Shown: positions 1 to 6,181, counted from the first letter of the stretch. The stretch is DNA of 18,854 nt from CAZKTS01 sp964555735 (GCA_964555735.1 CAZKTS010000151.1:1-18854); one strand, 5' to 3'. Made by a program: numbers and translations. Notes: generated by a model not told the origin, from the letters alone.

Positions 1-248
1 ACGACGATGCTCGCGCTCATCGCCGTTTCGTCCCCGAAGAAGGTCTCGCGGTGCGTCGCGATGATGACGAGCGCAACCAATAGGAGCAACAAGGTTGCCG
101 AAGGCATCGTGTCCCGGACCGCGGCAATTACTGCGATCGCCACGACGACGACGGCGCTCACTCCGACAGTCGCTCGAAGGCGTAGCGGCTGGACATAGTC
201 CGCCACCCGGTCGACCACTCGCAGCGATTCGGCGCGATCTTGGTTCAC
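1..248 (-). CDS. Membrane protein, N-terminal part (cut by window edge)
   Basis: The gene starts at a GTG whose last two bases lie in the TGA stop of the sigma-factor gene (GTGA overlap), so the two are probably translationally coupled. Eighty-two codons are visible before the window ends. After a charged stretch of about 25 residues there are two hydrophobic segments (about 26-44 and 50-65). Residues 59-82 align without gaps to the second membrane segment of the HD-domain protein encoded at 3677-5020: both start with AL and end in [ML]SAS[IL]. The HD-like protein at 2496-3680 shares ALVI at the same place. I infer that this is a third member of the same membrane-sensor family, with any catalytic domain lying outside the window. 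The product cannot be named further. The gene itself is fairly certain; the family link is tentative. Confidence 0.6.
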   Translation of the reverse strand, partial: MNQDRAESLRVVDRVADYVQPLRLRATVGVSAVVVVAIAVIAAVRDTMPSATLLLLLVALVIIATHRETFFGDETAMSASIV

Positions 249-961
249 AACTGGTCGTCCTCTTGGGCGCCGCCGAACGCACCGTAGAGGTCTGTCACTT
301 GCCTAAAGCATTCCGAACAGGCCGGGCAGGAATCGAGATGCTGACGTACATCAGCGCGCACAGCTCGACTCAGTAGGCCGCGGTGAAAACGACCGAGGCG
401 TCTGCGAGTCGGTCGACATCCGTCCGCTCCTTCACCGGCCGCCTGATCGATACAGGCGCCAACAAGCTCCTCCCTCGCTCGGTGTGCTCGTTGTCTCGCC
501 GCAACACCGGAGATCTTCAAGCGTCGAGCGACCTCAGGGAACGGAAGATGCTGCATGTACCGAAGTTCCAGCACGTCCCGGCTTGTCGCAGACAGTGAGT
601 CGAATGCGGCTCGCGCGAGCGCCACATCAAGCGTTGTGAGAACCAATTCCTCGGGTCCGAGGTCGTCGGAAGGGAGGAGCTCGGCGACATCCGCGCCGAC
701 TTGTCGGCGTAGCGCACGGGATCGGAGCTGGTTGCGCCAGAGGTTGCGCACCGTGGTGAAGAGATACGAGCGGACACACGCCGGATCGATGATCTGGTCC
801 GCACGCCGCAGCGTGTTCAGCACCGCGGTCTGGGCAAGGTCCTCGGCCTCGGCGTCGCTGCGCACGAGATGCCTCGCCAAACGGTAGGCGTCGTCGCGAT
901 GCGCTGCGATCAGCGTGTAGAGGTCCTCGGGATCGGGTGTCGCCCCGGTCGGTCGTTCCAT
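245..961 (-). CDS. ECF RNA polymerase sigma factor with fused C-terminal zinc-finger (HC2) domain
   Basis: This 238-residue protein has sigma-70 region 2 at about residues 14-82, including the DLAQTAVL and YLFTTVRNLWRN stretches. Region 4 is at about 117-170, with the helix-turn-helix around FPEVARRLKISGVAARQRAH. The family directs RNA polymerase to a small regulon. Past region 4 the protein continues into a compact ZAS/HC2-like zinc finger with Cys182, His208, Cys212 and Cys215 (C-x25-H-x3-C-x2-C). That domain normally belongs to separate anti-sigma factors, so the activity may be controlled in cis, for instance by redox or metal state. No separate anti-sigma gene is visible; the next gene downstream, a membrane protein, starts inside this stop codon. 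A promoter-like sequence and a G-rich ribosome-binding region precede the ATG. Confidence 0.88.
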   Translation of the reverse strand: MERPTGATPDPEDLYTLIAAHRDDAYRLARHLVRSDAEAEDLAQTAVLNTLRRADQIIDPACVRSYLFTTVRNLWRNQLRSRALRRQVGADVAELLPSDDLGPEELVLTTLDVALARAAFDSLSATSRDVLELRYMQHLPFPEVARRLKISGVAARQRAHRAREELVGACIDQAAGEGADGCRPTRRRLGRFHRGLLSRAVRADVRQHLDSCPACSECFRQVTDLYGAFGGAQEDDQL

Positions 962-1007
962 GTGCGCCGCCCCCGCCCTTCACGCGCGAACGCTGATCCG
1001 TGCTCGG

Positions 1008-1036
1008 AACGTACGCTCGTCGAACCGACGTGTAAA
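1008..1036 (-). promoter_or_regulatory. Candidate promoter of the ECF sigma gene
   Basis: On the minus strand TTTACA (1036-1031) and TACGTT (1013-1008) are separated by 17 bp. This fits a housekeeping-type actinobacterial promoter (-10 TANNNT). It would give a leader of about 40 nt before the ATG at 961, with a G-rich stretch just upstream of the start. It is a pattern match only. No obvious ECF-type autoregulatory promoter was noticed. Confidence 0.45.
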
Positions 1037-1107
1037 CCCTGAATGCGTTGCGGCGTAAGGAGAAAGCCGCCTGAAGGTGCGTCACACCTCGGTGAGTTAG
1101 CTGTCGC

Positions 1108-1881
1108 TCAGCGCCCTTGCCAACGCGGTTCGCGCTTCTCCAGGAACGCGCTGACCCCCTCGGCTGCGTCGTCGGACGCCACCGTCACCGTCAACATCCC
1201 CTGGAGGTACTCCAGCGCGTCGTCGGGCGACATGTGCTGCGCGCGAGCGAAGGACTCGCGCCCCAACCGCATCACGAGCGGCGACTTCGCCGCGAGATCG
1301 GCCGCGAGCTCGTCGACCACCGTGGCGAGATCGGCGACAGCAACGACGCGGTTCACGCACCCGAGGCGCTCTGCCTCTCGCGCGTCGATGCGCTTGCCGG
1401 TCGCCATCAGCTCGAACGCCGCCCTCGGCGTCAAGGAGCGGAGGAGCGGGACGGTGATCATGTAGGGCCAGAGGCCGACCGAGATCTCCGGCGTGCCGAA
1501 CTGCGCGTCCTCAGCCGCCACAACGAAGTCGCATGCCATCGCGAGGCCGAAGCCACCCGCGAGCGCGTAGCCGCGGACCTTGGCGATGGTCGGCTTGCCG
1601 AGCCGCCACATCGACCGGAACACGTCGGCCAGCACCCCACGAGCTTCGTGAGCCGCGACGGCACCTCCGTCACCCATGTCGGCGAGGTCCGCGCCCGCGC
1701 AGAAGGCTTGGTCACCGGCCCCGGTCAGCACCACGACGCGAACGGCGTCATCCACCCGCGCTGCCTCCAACGCCTCGAGCAGGCCCTGCATGACCGCGTA
1801 CGACATCGCGTTCCGGCGGTCCGGACGGTTGATCGTGATCCGGGCGACAGCATCGTCGACGACGTAGTCGAGCTCGGCCAC
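1108..1881 (-). CDS. Enoyl-CoA hydratase/isomerase (crotonase) family protein
   Basis: This 257-residue protein has the normal length and fold signature of the crotonase superfamily, which acts on acyl-CoA thioesters (hydration, isomerisation or decarboxylation). The two oxyanion-hole segments are clear: FCAGADL at 60-66 and GYALAGGFGLAMACD at 104-118. The second catalytic glutamate of hydratases is kept in PEISVGLWP (Glu132). The first, normally the E of GGGxEL, is Gly112 here. That pattern is known from isomerases and other non-hydratase crotonases, so classical enoyl-CoA hydratase activity is doubtful. The start is a GTG, giving AELDY; a -10-like TACGAT lies six bases upstream, which suggests a leaderless message. 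The gene is transcribed away from the DUF5317 gene and stands alone. The exact substrate cannot be read from the sequence. Confidence 0.88.
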   Translation of the reverse strand: MAELDYVVDDAVARITINRPDRRNAMSYAVMQGLLEALEAARVDDAVRVVVLTGAGDQAFCAGADLADMGDGGAVAAHEARGVLADVFRSMWRLGKPTIAKVRGYALAGGFGLAMACDFVVAAEDAQFGTPEISVGLWPYMITVPLLRSLTPRAAFELMATGKRIDAREAERLGCVNRVVAVADLATVVDELAADLAAKSPLVMRLGRESFARAQHMSPDDALEYLQGMLTVTVASDDAAEGVSAFLEKREPRWQGR

Positions 1882-1887
1882 GACTCA

Positions 1888-1893
1888 ATCGTA
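1888..1893 (-). promoter_or_regulatory. Candidate -10 element for leaderless crotonase message
   Basis: TACGAT on the minus strand fits the TANNNT consensus and ends exactly six bases before the GTG start at 1881. Transcription starting about seven bases downstream would begin at the start codon. No good -35 hexamer is visible, and no Shine-Dalgarno sequence precedes the gene. Three other genes in the window have the same spacing. Confidence 0.4.
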
Positions 1894-1929
1894 CGCATTC
1901 GCAGTCGCCGTGCGGATCGAATCGCTAGC

Positions 1930-2568
1930 GTGTCAGCCGTGTGGCTTCTGATCTTCACGCTGATCGCGGCGGCGCTGGTCGTCGTGCTCACGTTCGGAAG
2001 CTTCACGGAGCTCACGAAGCTGCACTTCACTGCCCCGTGGCTGCTCTTCGCGGGACTCGCGATCCAGATCGCGCTCGAGTACATCGACTTCCCGAAGGAT
2101 CAGATCGATACGGTCGGCTACGGGTTGCTGATGGGCTCGTATGCGCTCATCTTGGCGTTCTGTCTCTCGAACCTCTCCTTGCGCGGCTTCGGTGTGATCG
2201 CGGTGGGGATCGCGATGAACACGCTGGTCATCGGACTCAATCAGGGCATGCCCACGATCCCCATCGGGAACGACAAGAACGGCGAGCGCGTCGAGAAGCC
2301 GATCGAGCAGACGGTGAAGCATCGACCGCAGGAGGACGACGACCTCTTGCCGGTGCTCGATGACCACATCGTGCTCCCGGAGCCGTTCGACGCCGTGGTG
2401 TCCTTCGGTGATCTCGTCGTCAGCGTCGGGATCTGCGAGCTGGCGTACTACGGAAGTCGGCGACGGCGACGGCGACGCGGCAGCGCCGCGACGAGTCAGG
2501 CGCGCTCGGCGAGTGCGCCGGTGCGCTCGAGCGCTCGTTCGAGCGCTCCGAGAACGCGACCGTCGTAG
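1930..2568 (+). CDS. DUF5317 family membrane protein
   Basis: The protein is about 212 residues if it starts at the GTG at 1930; a GTG at 1939 is an alternative. It has five hydrophobic segments (about 4-22, 34-51, 64-81, 86-104 and 155-173). Their order and the motifs NTLVIGLNQGMP and VVSFGDLVVSVG match my recollection of DUF5317, an actinobacterial and firmicute integral membrane family of unknown function. The predicted C-terminus is odd. After the last helix come seven arginines (177-183) and a Ser/Arg/Ala-rich tail. This tail is encoded antisense to the end of the convergent HD-like gene, a 73-bp overlap (2496-2568). The arginine run comes from a GGCGAC-type hexamer repeat near 2458-2476. 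The body of the gene is secure; the tail may be an extension by stop-codon loss or a frameshift. Confidence 0.75.
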   Translation: MSAVWLLIFTLIAAALVVVLTFGSFTELTKLHFTAPWLLFAGLAIQIALEYIDFPKDQIDTVGYGLLMGSYALILAFCLSNLSLRGFGVIAVGIAMNTLVIGLNQGMPTIPIGNDKNGERVEKPIEQTVKHRPQEDDDLLPVLDDHIVLPEPFDAVVSFGDLVVSVGICELAYYGSRRRRRRRGSAATSQARSASAPVRSSARSSAPRTRPS

Positions 2569-3680
2569 ACGTATCCCGGGCCGGTGTAGAGCGCCTCGAC
2601 GGCCCAGGCGGCGTGCTCGTCCTGACCCTCGGTCAGCTCGTCGAACGCACTGGCGACCTTCAGAATCTGCCCGGCGAGCGCTGCCTCCGGTGCTTCCTCC
2701 GCGGTCGGCGGCCGGTGCAGGAGCGGCTCGGCCGCGACGATGTCGCCCGCCGGTGCCAGTGCCTCACTCGCCCGCAACATCGCGGCACCGGACTTTGCGA
2801 CCGCGACCGGATCGTGTGGGGCGCCGTCGGCGGGTTCGTCGAGGCACACCGCACCCAGGTGATGGAGCAGCGCGGCGGTCTCGAGCTGTTCGAGCTCCTG
2901 GGCCGGGAGATCCAGCTCTCGGCCCATGCTCACCGCGAGACCGGCAACGCGTTCGACGTGCCCGGGTCGAACAAGCCCACCCAGCTCGGGGGCCGTTCCC
3001 AGCGCGCGCACTGTCTGCCGGAAGCTTCGTCGGGTCGATGCGAGCAGCTCGAACGAGTACCACGCCGCGAGGAGAGGGATGGAGAAGAGCACCGGGCCCC
3101 AGAGTCCGAGCTCACCCTCACCGGTGATGCCGCCGTAGCCGACGGCCATGAGCATCCCGCTCGTGACCAACGCAAGATCAGCAGCGCGGGCGCGCAAGGG
3201 TGCGGGCCGGCGACCGCGGAGGAGGTTGACGATGTCCGAGACGACGATCGGCGCGATCGCCGCTGCGGCGAGGGCGCCGAGGACCGCGGCGCGACCGTCG
3301 GCGTTGTCCACCGAATCCACCACGATCCGATAGGCCGCGCCGGCGGCGAGCGCTTCGGCGATCCGCTCCGCAGTCAGAACCACCCTGGGCACGAGCCCGT
3401 CGGGCTCGGTGCGAACGACTGCTGTGACCAGGTATGCGGCGATGACGAGCAGGACGAACTCCGTCGGGGTCGCGGCCCGCACCAGCACGACGACCACCGC
3501 GAACGAGAGCGGGAGCGGCGCGCGATCGGCCGGCCGCAGCTCGAACTGCTCGCCGATGACCAGCGCGGTGCCCAGCAGGACGAGATCCGCGAGGTTCGTA
3601 TCGGGCTGCACGAGTGCGGCGATGCCGCCCCCGATCAGGCCCACCGCGGCCAATACGAGGAGTCGCACTGTTCGTGTCAC
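2496..3680 (-). CDS. Membrane protein with degenerate HD-GYP-like domain
   Basis: This 394-residue protein begins with membrane segments over about residues 5-90 and 130-205. A helix (about 207-230) leads into a domain that aligns with the HD domain of its upstream neighbour. GHVERV (240-245) is kept. The family signature ALLHDIGK has become ALLHHLGA (270-277), losing the aspartate of the HD dyad and the lysine. VADAFDAM has become VASAFDEL, losing another metal-ligand aspartate, and there is no HHExxDGxGYP loop. Catalysis as a metal-dependent phosphodiesterase is therefore unlikely. A structural or ligand-sensing role beside the neighbour is more plausible. The GTG start sits in the neighbour's TGA stop (GTGA), so the two are translationally coupled. 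The 3' end overlaps the convergent DUF5317 gene by 73 bp. Confidence 0.8.
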   Translation of the reverse strand: MTRTVRLLVLAAVGLIGGGIAALVQPDTNLADLVLLGTALVIGEQFELRPADRAPLPLSFAVVVVLVRAATPTEFVLLVIAAYLVTAVVRTEPDGLVPRVVLTAERIAEALAAGAAYRIVVDSVDNADGRAAVLGALAAAAIAPIVVSDIVNLLRGRRPAPLRARAADLALVTSGMLMAVGYGGITGEGELGLWGPVLFSIPLLAAWYSFELLASTRRSFRQTVRALGTAPELGGLVRPGHVERVAGLAVSMGRELDLPAQELEQLETAALLHHLGAVCLDEPADGAPHDPVAVAKSGAAMLRASEALAPAGDIVAAEPLLHRPPTAEEAPEAALAGQILKVASAFDELTEGQDEHAAWAVEALYTGPGYVYDGRVLGALERALERTGALAERA

Positions 3681-5020
3681 GACCGCACGTCCTCGGAGGA
3701 CTCCGACTGATCCGCCAGCAAGTCGCCGAGGCCCGCCGAACCCGTCCCTACCGTCGGTGGGGGCGTGGCGAACTCCGCGACGTTCTCCTCGAACCCGGCG
3801 CCGTAGCGCTCACCCCGCCGTTCGATCACTCCGATCAAGGCCTCCACACACTGCCCGTCGAACTGGGTCCCGGTCTTGTCGCGAAGCTCCGCGAACGCGA
3901 CCTCTTGCGTCAGGGCTCGACGGTAGGCGCGGGTCGAGGTCATGGCGTCGAATGCATCGGCGACCGTGATGATCCGAGCCTCGATCGGCACTGGATCCGG
4001 GCCATGCGGCGCGTGCTCAGCCTCCAGGCTCGGCGCCACGCTGGCCAAGAAGTCGATCCGGCGAAGAAGCTCCACCGAGACCGGTTCGTGGCGTCGCATC
4101 CGCTGGAACTCGGCTTCGGTCAACCGTCCGGGCTTGTTGAGGATCTGGTTCGGGACGACGAGCTTGCCGATGTCGTGCATCAGTGCCGCGTAACGGAGGC
4201 GGTCGAGCTGCGTCGGCTTCAAGCCCAGCTCAGTGCCGATCTTGTGACAGAACGACGCCACGCGCTCAACGTGCCCAGCCGTGTACTGGTCCTTCGCCTC
4301 GAGGGCCCGGATCAAGACGGAGATCGTCGCCTCTTGAGCATCTCGAAGCGCCAGGTATGCCGAGAACGTTTGGCGTGCAATAAGAATCGGGGCGACGAAC
4401 AGCGGAACAACCCATGCTCCTAGATCCAGGTAGAGCCGACCGAGCATCACGCCCAAGAATGCGAACGGCAGGATTTGAGCGTCGGCAATCCACATCTCGC
4501 GAGCGACGACCTTTAGTGGCCTGTTGGTCATCGCTGCGACGGCAGGCATGAGAAGCGCCGAGTTCACGGTGGAGTACGTCAGCGCCGTCGGCACAGCTGC
4601 GACCAGTTCCAGCGCGACTGAGGAGGTCGTATCAATCGGCAGCAAGGCGTGGACGCCGGCAGCTGCCAGGGTCGAGATCCCGAAGTTCCCAAGGTTGAAC
4701 GCAACCTTGGACCACTCATGCGCTCGCAACTGCGGCAGGTACAGGCAACCCGCAGCTCCGACCAGGACGGGTCCGAGCAAGGGTGCATCGTCGTAGAAGA
4801 TGACGATGGCCGCCATTGCGATCATCAGGCTTGCGGAGAGACTCGACTTGTTCGGCAGTTCGACGCTTGCGTTCTCCGCGAAAGCGAACAGTGCGGCGAG
4901 AAGAACAACCGAACCAACTGGCGGGAACGGAGAGGAAAGCGCGAGTCCGAGCGCGATTCCGGCCGTCACGATTCCAAGACCGAAGCAGTACAGACGGAAA
5001 GGGGTACGCGACGCTGACAT
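3677..5020 (-). CDS. Membrane-bound HD-domain phosphohydrolase-like protein (HD-GYP-related, GYP loop missing)
   Basis: The 447-residue product has a hydrophobic N-terminal sensor region (about 11-215, six to seven segments) followed by an HD domain. Visible metal-centre residues are His250 (AGHVERV), His282-Asp283 in MHDIGK, His311 (RRHEPVS) and Asp355 in VADAFDAM. The family's HHExxDGxGYP loop, which helps bind c-di-GMP, is replaced by a short SLEAEHAPHGPDP segment before PIEARI. The protein may be an HD hydrolase with another nucleotide substrate, or a receptor, rather than a typical c-di-GMP phosphodiesterase. A Gly/Thr/Ser/Asp-rich tail ends it. I chose the ATG at 5020. The reading frame stays open to 5116, but that extension would encode a Cys-rich stretch read through the repeat arm and hairpin upstream. 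No Shine-Dalgarno sequence precedes 5020; the mRNA there is pyrimidine-rich and part of a predicted stem. Confidence 0.85.
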   Translation of the reverse strand: MSASRTPFRLYCFGLGIVTAGIALGLALSSPFPPVGSVVLLAALFAFAENASVELPNKSSLSASLMIAMAAIVIFYDDAPLLGPVLVGAAGCLYLPQLRAHEWSKVAFNLGNFGISTLAAAGVHALLPIDTTSSVALELVAAVPTALTYSTVNSALLMPAVAAMTNRPLKVVAREMWIADAQILPFAFLGVMLGRLYLDLGAWVVPLFVAPILIARQTFSAYLALRDAQEATISVLIRALEAKDQYTAGHVERVASFCHKIGTELGLKPTQLDRLRYAALMHDIGKLVVPNQILNKPGRLTEAEFQRMRRHEPVSVELLRRIDFLASVAPSLEAEHAPHGPDPVPIEARIITVADAFDAMTSTRAYRRALTQEVAFAELRDKTGTQFDGQCVEALIGVIERRGERYGAGFEENVAEFATPPPTVGTGSAGLGDLLADQSESSEDVRS

Positions 5021-5061
5021 CGCACCGGAGGACAGACAAAGTGGGCAGGACCTCGGCTTCT

Positions 5062-5091
5062 GCGGCAGGTTGCCTTCGCAACCGCTACCGC
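5062..5091 (-). promoter_or_regulatory. Intergenic hairpin overlapping the peptide stop codon
   Basis: In minus-strand RNA, GGTTGC and GCAACC form a perfect six-pair stem around a GAAG loop. Outer GCGG and CCGC (5088-5091 and 5062-5065) can extend it across a small internal loop. The TAG stop of the 29-codon peptide gene lies inside the structure. There is no run of T after it, so a simple intrinsic terminator is unlikely. It may act as an attenuator or as a block to ribosomes moving towards the HD gene. Confidence 0.5.
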
Positions 5092-5174
5092 AGGCCCTTG
5101 CTCGCGCCGCCGGCAAGCAGCAGCGCAGCGATGCTCGAACCGATAATGGCGAGACGGGTGATCACCTTCTTCAA
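5085..5174 (-). CDS. Small hydrophobic leader peptide (29 aa, TTG start)
   Basis: An open frame of 29 codons begins at a TTG with MKKVITRLAIIG and ends in KGLR-stop. It is short and falls below usual gene-calling limits. The composition is that of a small membrane or leader peptide: a basic N-terminus (Lys2, Lys3, Arg7), then an uninterrupted hydrophobic stretch of about 17 residues rich in Ala, Leu and Ile with GSS and GG breaks, then a basic end. A purine-rich GGAGAG plus G-run lies about 6-19 bases upstream and can serve as ribosome-binding site. It lies 64 bases before the HD-domain gene, on the same strand, inside the long inverted repeat. I do not recognise a family. It could be a translated attenuator, a small regulator of the HD protein, or a chance frame; the composition and G-rich upstream region favour a real gene. 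Confidence 0.55.
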   Translation of the reverse strand: MKKVITRLAIIGSSIAALLLAGGASKGLR

Positions 5175-5388
5175 GTGAATCCCCCCCTCTCCGAGGAGAC
5201 TCCCGCCGGCTCCGCTCTCAGCCGATGAGGTGACGCTTCGCTTCAGGACTCCTCAAAGCCCAGCTTCGTTCGCCGAGGTCCTGCCCACTTCGTCCGTCCT
5301 GTCCTCACCTCCCCGATTCGGGTCATTGGACCCACTGGCCCCCATGAGCCACACAAGTCTCATCGCAGACCCCACAAAGCGCAAGCCG

Positions 5389-5408
5389 AAAGTGGGCAGT
5401 TGACCACT
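5389..5408. repeat. Third copy of the AAGTGGGCAG motif, itself a short palindrome
   Basis: The 11 bases aaagtgggcag at 5389-5399 repeat the core of the long inverted repeat (5038-5048). Here they form part of a different dyad: AGTGG (5391-5395) and CCACT (5404-5408) separated by eight bases. All three copies lie in the control region between the HD operon and the divergent gene at 5489. That arrangement would suit an operator for a shared regulator. Nothing in the window identifies the regulator. Confidence 0.45.
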
Positions 5409-5450
5409 CTCCGCGCGAATGGGGTCCGCGTCACAGGTGTCGGTCGTTCG

Positions 5451-5456
5451 TATCCT
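5451..5456 (+). promoter_or_regulatory. Candidate -10 element for the gene at 5489
   Basis: TATCCT fits TANNNT and would place a transcription start near 5463, giving a leader of roughly 26 nt before the ATG. No convincing -35 hexamer is seen at 16-18 bp upstream. This is the best match in the upstream region but remains weak evidence. Confidence 0.3.
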
Positions 5457-5488
5457 CACTCTCGGGCGTCGAGGCACAGGGGCTAGCG

Positions 5489-6181
5489 ATGCTGGACGAA
5501 CAACTGACCGAAGAGATCGACCTCCGTGACGTGGAAGCCGAGCTGTGCCGTCTCCCGGACGTGGTCGCGGCCCGGATCGTCACCGGCGACGGCGGGCGCC
5601 CGGTCGAGGTCCATGTCCTCGCCCAGCCCGGGAAGCACGCCAAGCAGGTGGTCCGCGACGTGCAGTCGGTCGCGCTGGCCTCCTTCGGCCTCGAGCTCGA
5701 TCGCCGGATCGTCTCGGTCGTTCAGCTCGGGCCGAACGGCTCCGAAACCCCGGGTTCTGCCGCCACGACGCCCGCCACCATTCCCCGACCCCGCGTGCGC
5801 TCCATCGAGACCCAGACCTCGGGCAGTCGCACAAGCATCCGGATCACCCTCGCGGTCGGTGACGACGAGGCGGTCGGCTTCGAAGAGGGCAGCATCGCGA
5901 CGGCCGCACGACCGCGCATCGTCGCCGCCGCAACCCTCGACGCGCTGCGCCAGCTCGAACCGGCCGCCGACGTGCTCGACCTTGCGGCAGCCGAGACGGT
6001 CCGCGCCGGAGCCGACGACGTCGCGCTCGTGACCTTGCTCTGCGTCGACCCGCCGCACGAGCAGCGGCTCGTCGGCTCCGCCATCATCTACCAGCAAGCG
6101 GACGATGCGGTCGTTCGAGCGGTGCTCGACGCCACCAACCGCCGTCTGCCCTTCTTCGCGCGTTTGCGCGGCCAGACCTGA
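5489..6181 (+). CDS. Conserved hypothetical two-domain protein
   Basis: The 230-residue protein is soluble and has two parts joined by a Pro/Thr/Ser linker (about 83-105). The N-terminal part has the pattern LPDVVAARIV...VEVHVLAQPGKHAKQVVRDV...GLELDRRIVSVVQL (22-80). I recognise this as a recurring but functionally unassigned motif in actinobacterial proteins. The C-terminal part (about 106-221) has alternating strands and helices and ends with a segment like AVVRAVLDATNRRL, again a repeated theme in uncharacterised proteins. No catalytic motif is evident. The gene diverges from the HD-domain operon across the repeat-containing control region, so joint regulation is possible. The glycosyltransferase gene follows 22 bases downstream, probably in the same transcript. 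A weak purine patch (AGGGGC) lies before the ATG. Confidence 0.75.
   Translation: MLDEQLTEEIDLRDVEAELCRLPDVVAARIVTGDGGRPVEVHVLAQPGKHAKQVVRDVQSVALASFGLELDRRIVSVVQLGPNGSETPGSAATTPATIPRPRVRSIETQTSGSRTSIRITLAVGDDEAVGFEEGSIATAARPRIVAAATLDALRQLEPAADVLDLAAAETVRAGADDVALVTLLCVDPPHEQRLVGSAIIYQQADDAVVRAVLDATNRRLPFFARLRGQT

Larger units (their letters stand above)
5028..5306. repeat. Long inverted repeat (about 30-bp arms) flanking the small peptide gene
   Basis: The left arm is 5028-5057 and the right arm 5272-5306. The inner 19 bases, aagtgggcaggacctcggc, are perfectly inverted (5039-5057 against 5272-5290). Further out there is one position that pairs as G-U in the minus-strand RNA, then three more pairs, a five-base bulge (5295-5299) and seven more pairs (gaggaca against tgtcctc). 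In minus-strand RNA this gives about 30 pairs enclosing 214 nt. The downstream arm ends seven bases before the HD gene's start codon. It could be a long-range RNA switch, a pair of operators, or the terminal repeats of a small non-autonomous element. The repeat is seen directly; its role is inferred. Confidence 0.8.

Noticed and set aside
95..376. Arg- and Ser-rich open frames on the strand opposite real genes, here and throughout the window
   Set aside because: These are shadows of high-GC coding sequence. They lack ribosome-binding sites, domain motifs and plausible protein composition.
1117..1929. Long open frame running into the DUF5317 gene from upstream
   Set aside because: This part is antisense to the well-supported crotonase gene and its translation is low in hydrophobic order. 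The membrane protein starts at about 1930.
5021..5116. 96-base N-terminal extension of the HD-domain protein
   Set aside because: It would be translated through the inverted-repeat arm and the hairpin, and has Cys/Gly-rich sequence unlike a membrane sensor. The ATG at 5020 directly precedes the first helix.
5191..5207. B12-box-like string (ccgaggagactcccgcc) on the plus strand
   Set aside because: Only part of the box matches, and no other conserved cobalamin-riboswitch elements are seen around it. Its orientation does not fit a B12-related gene.
5021..5488. Known c-di-GMP riboswitch (GEMM) upstream of the HD operon
   Set aside because: I looked for the conserved GGGCAAACC-type and GACGCAAAGCC-type cores on both strands and found neither.
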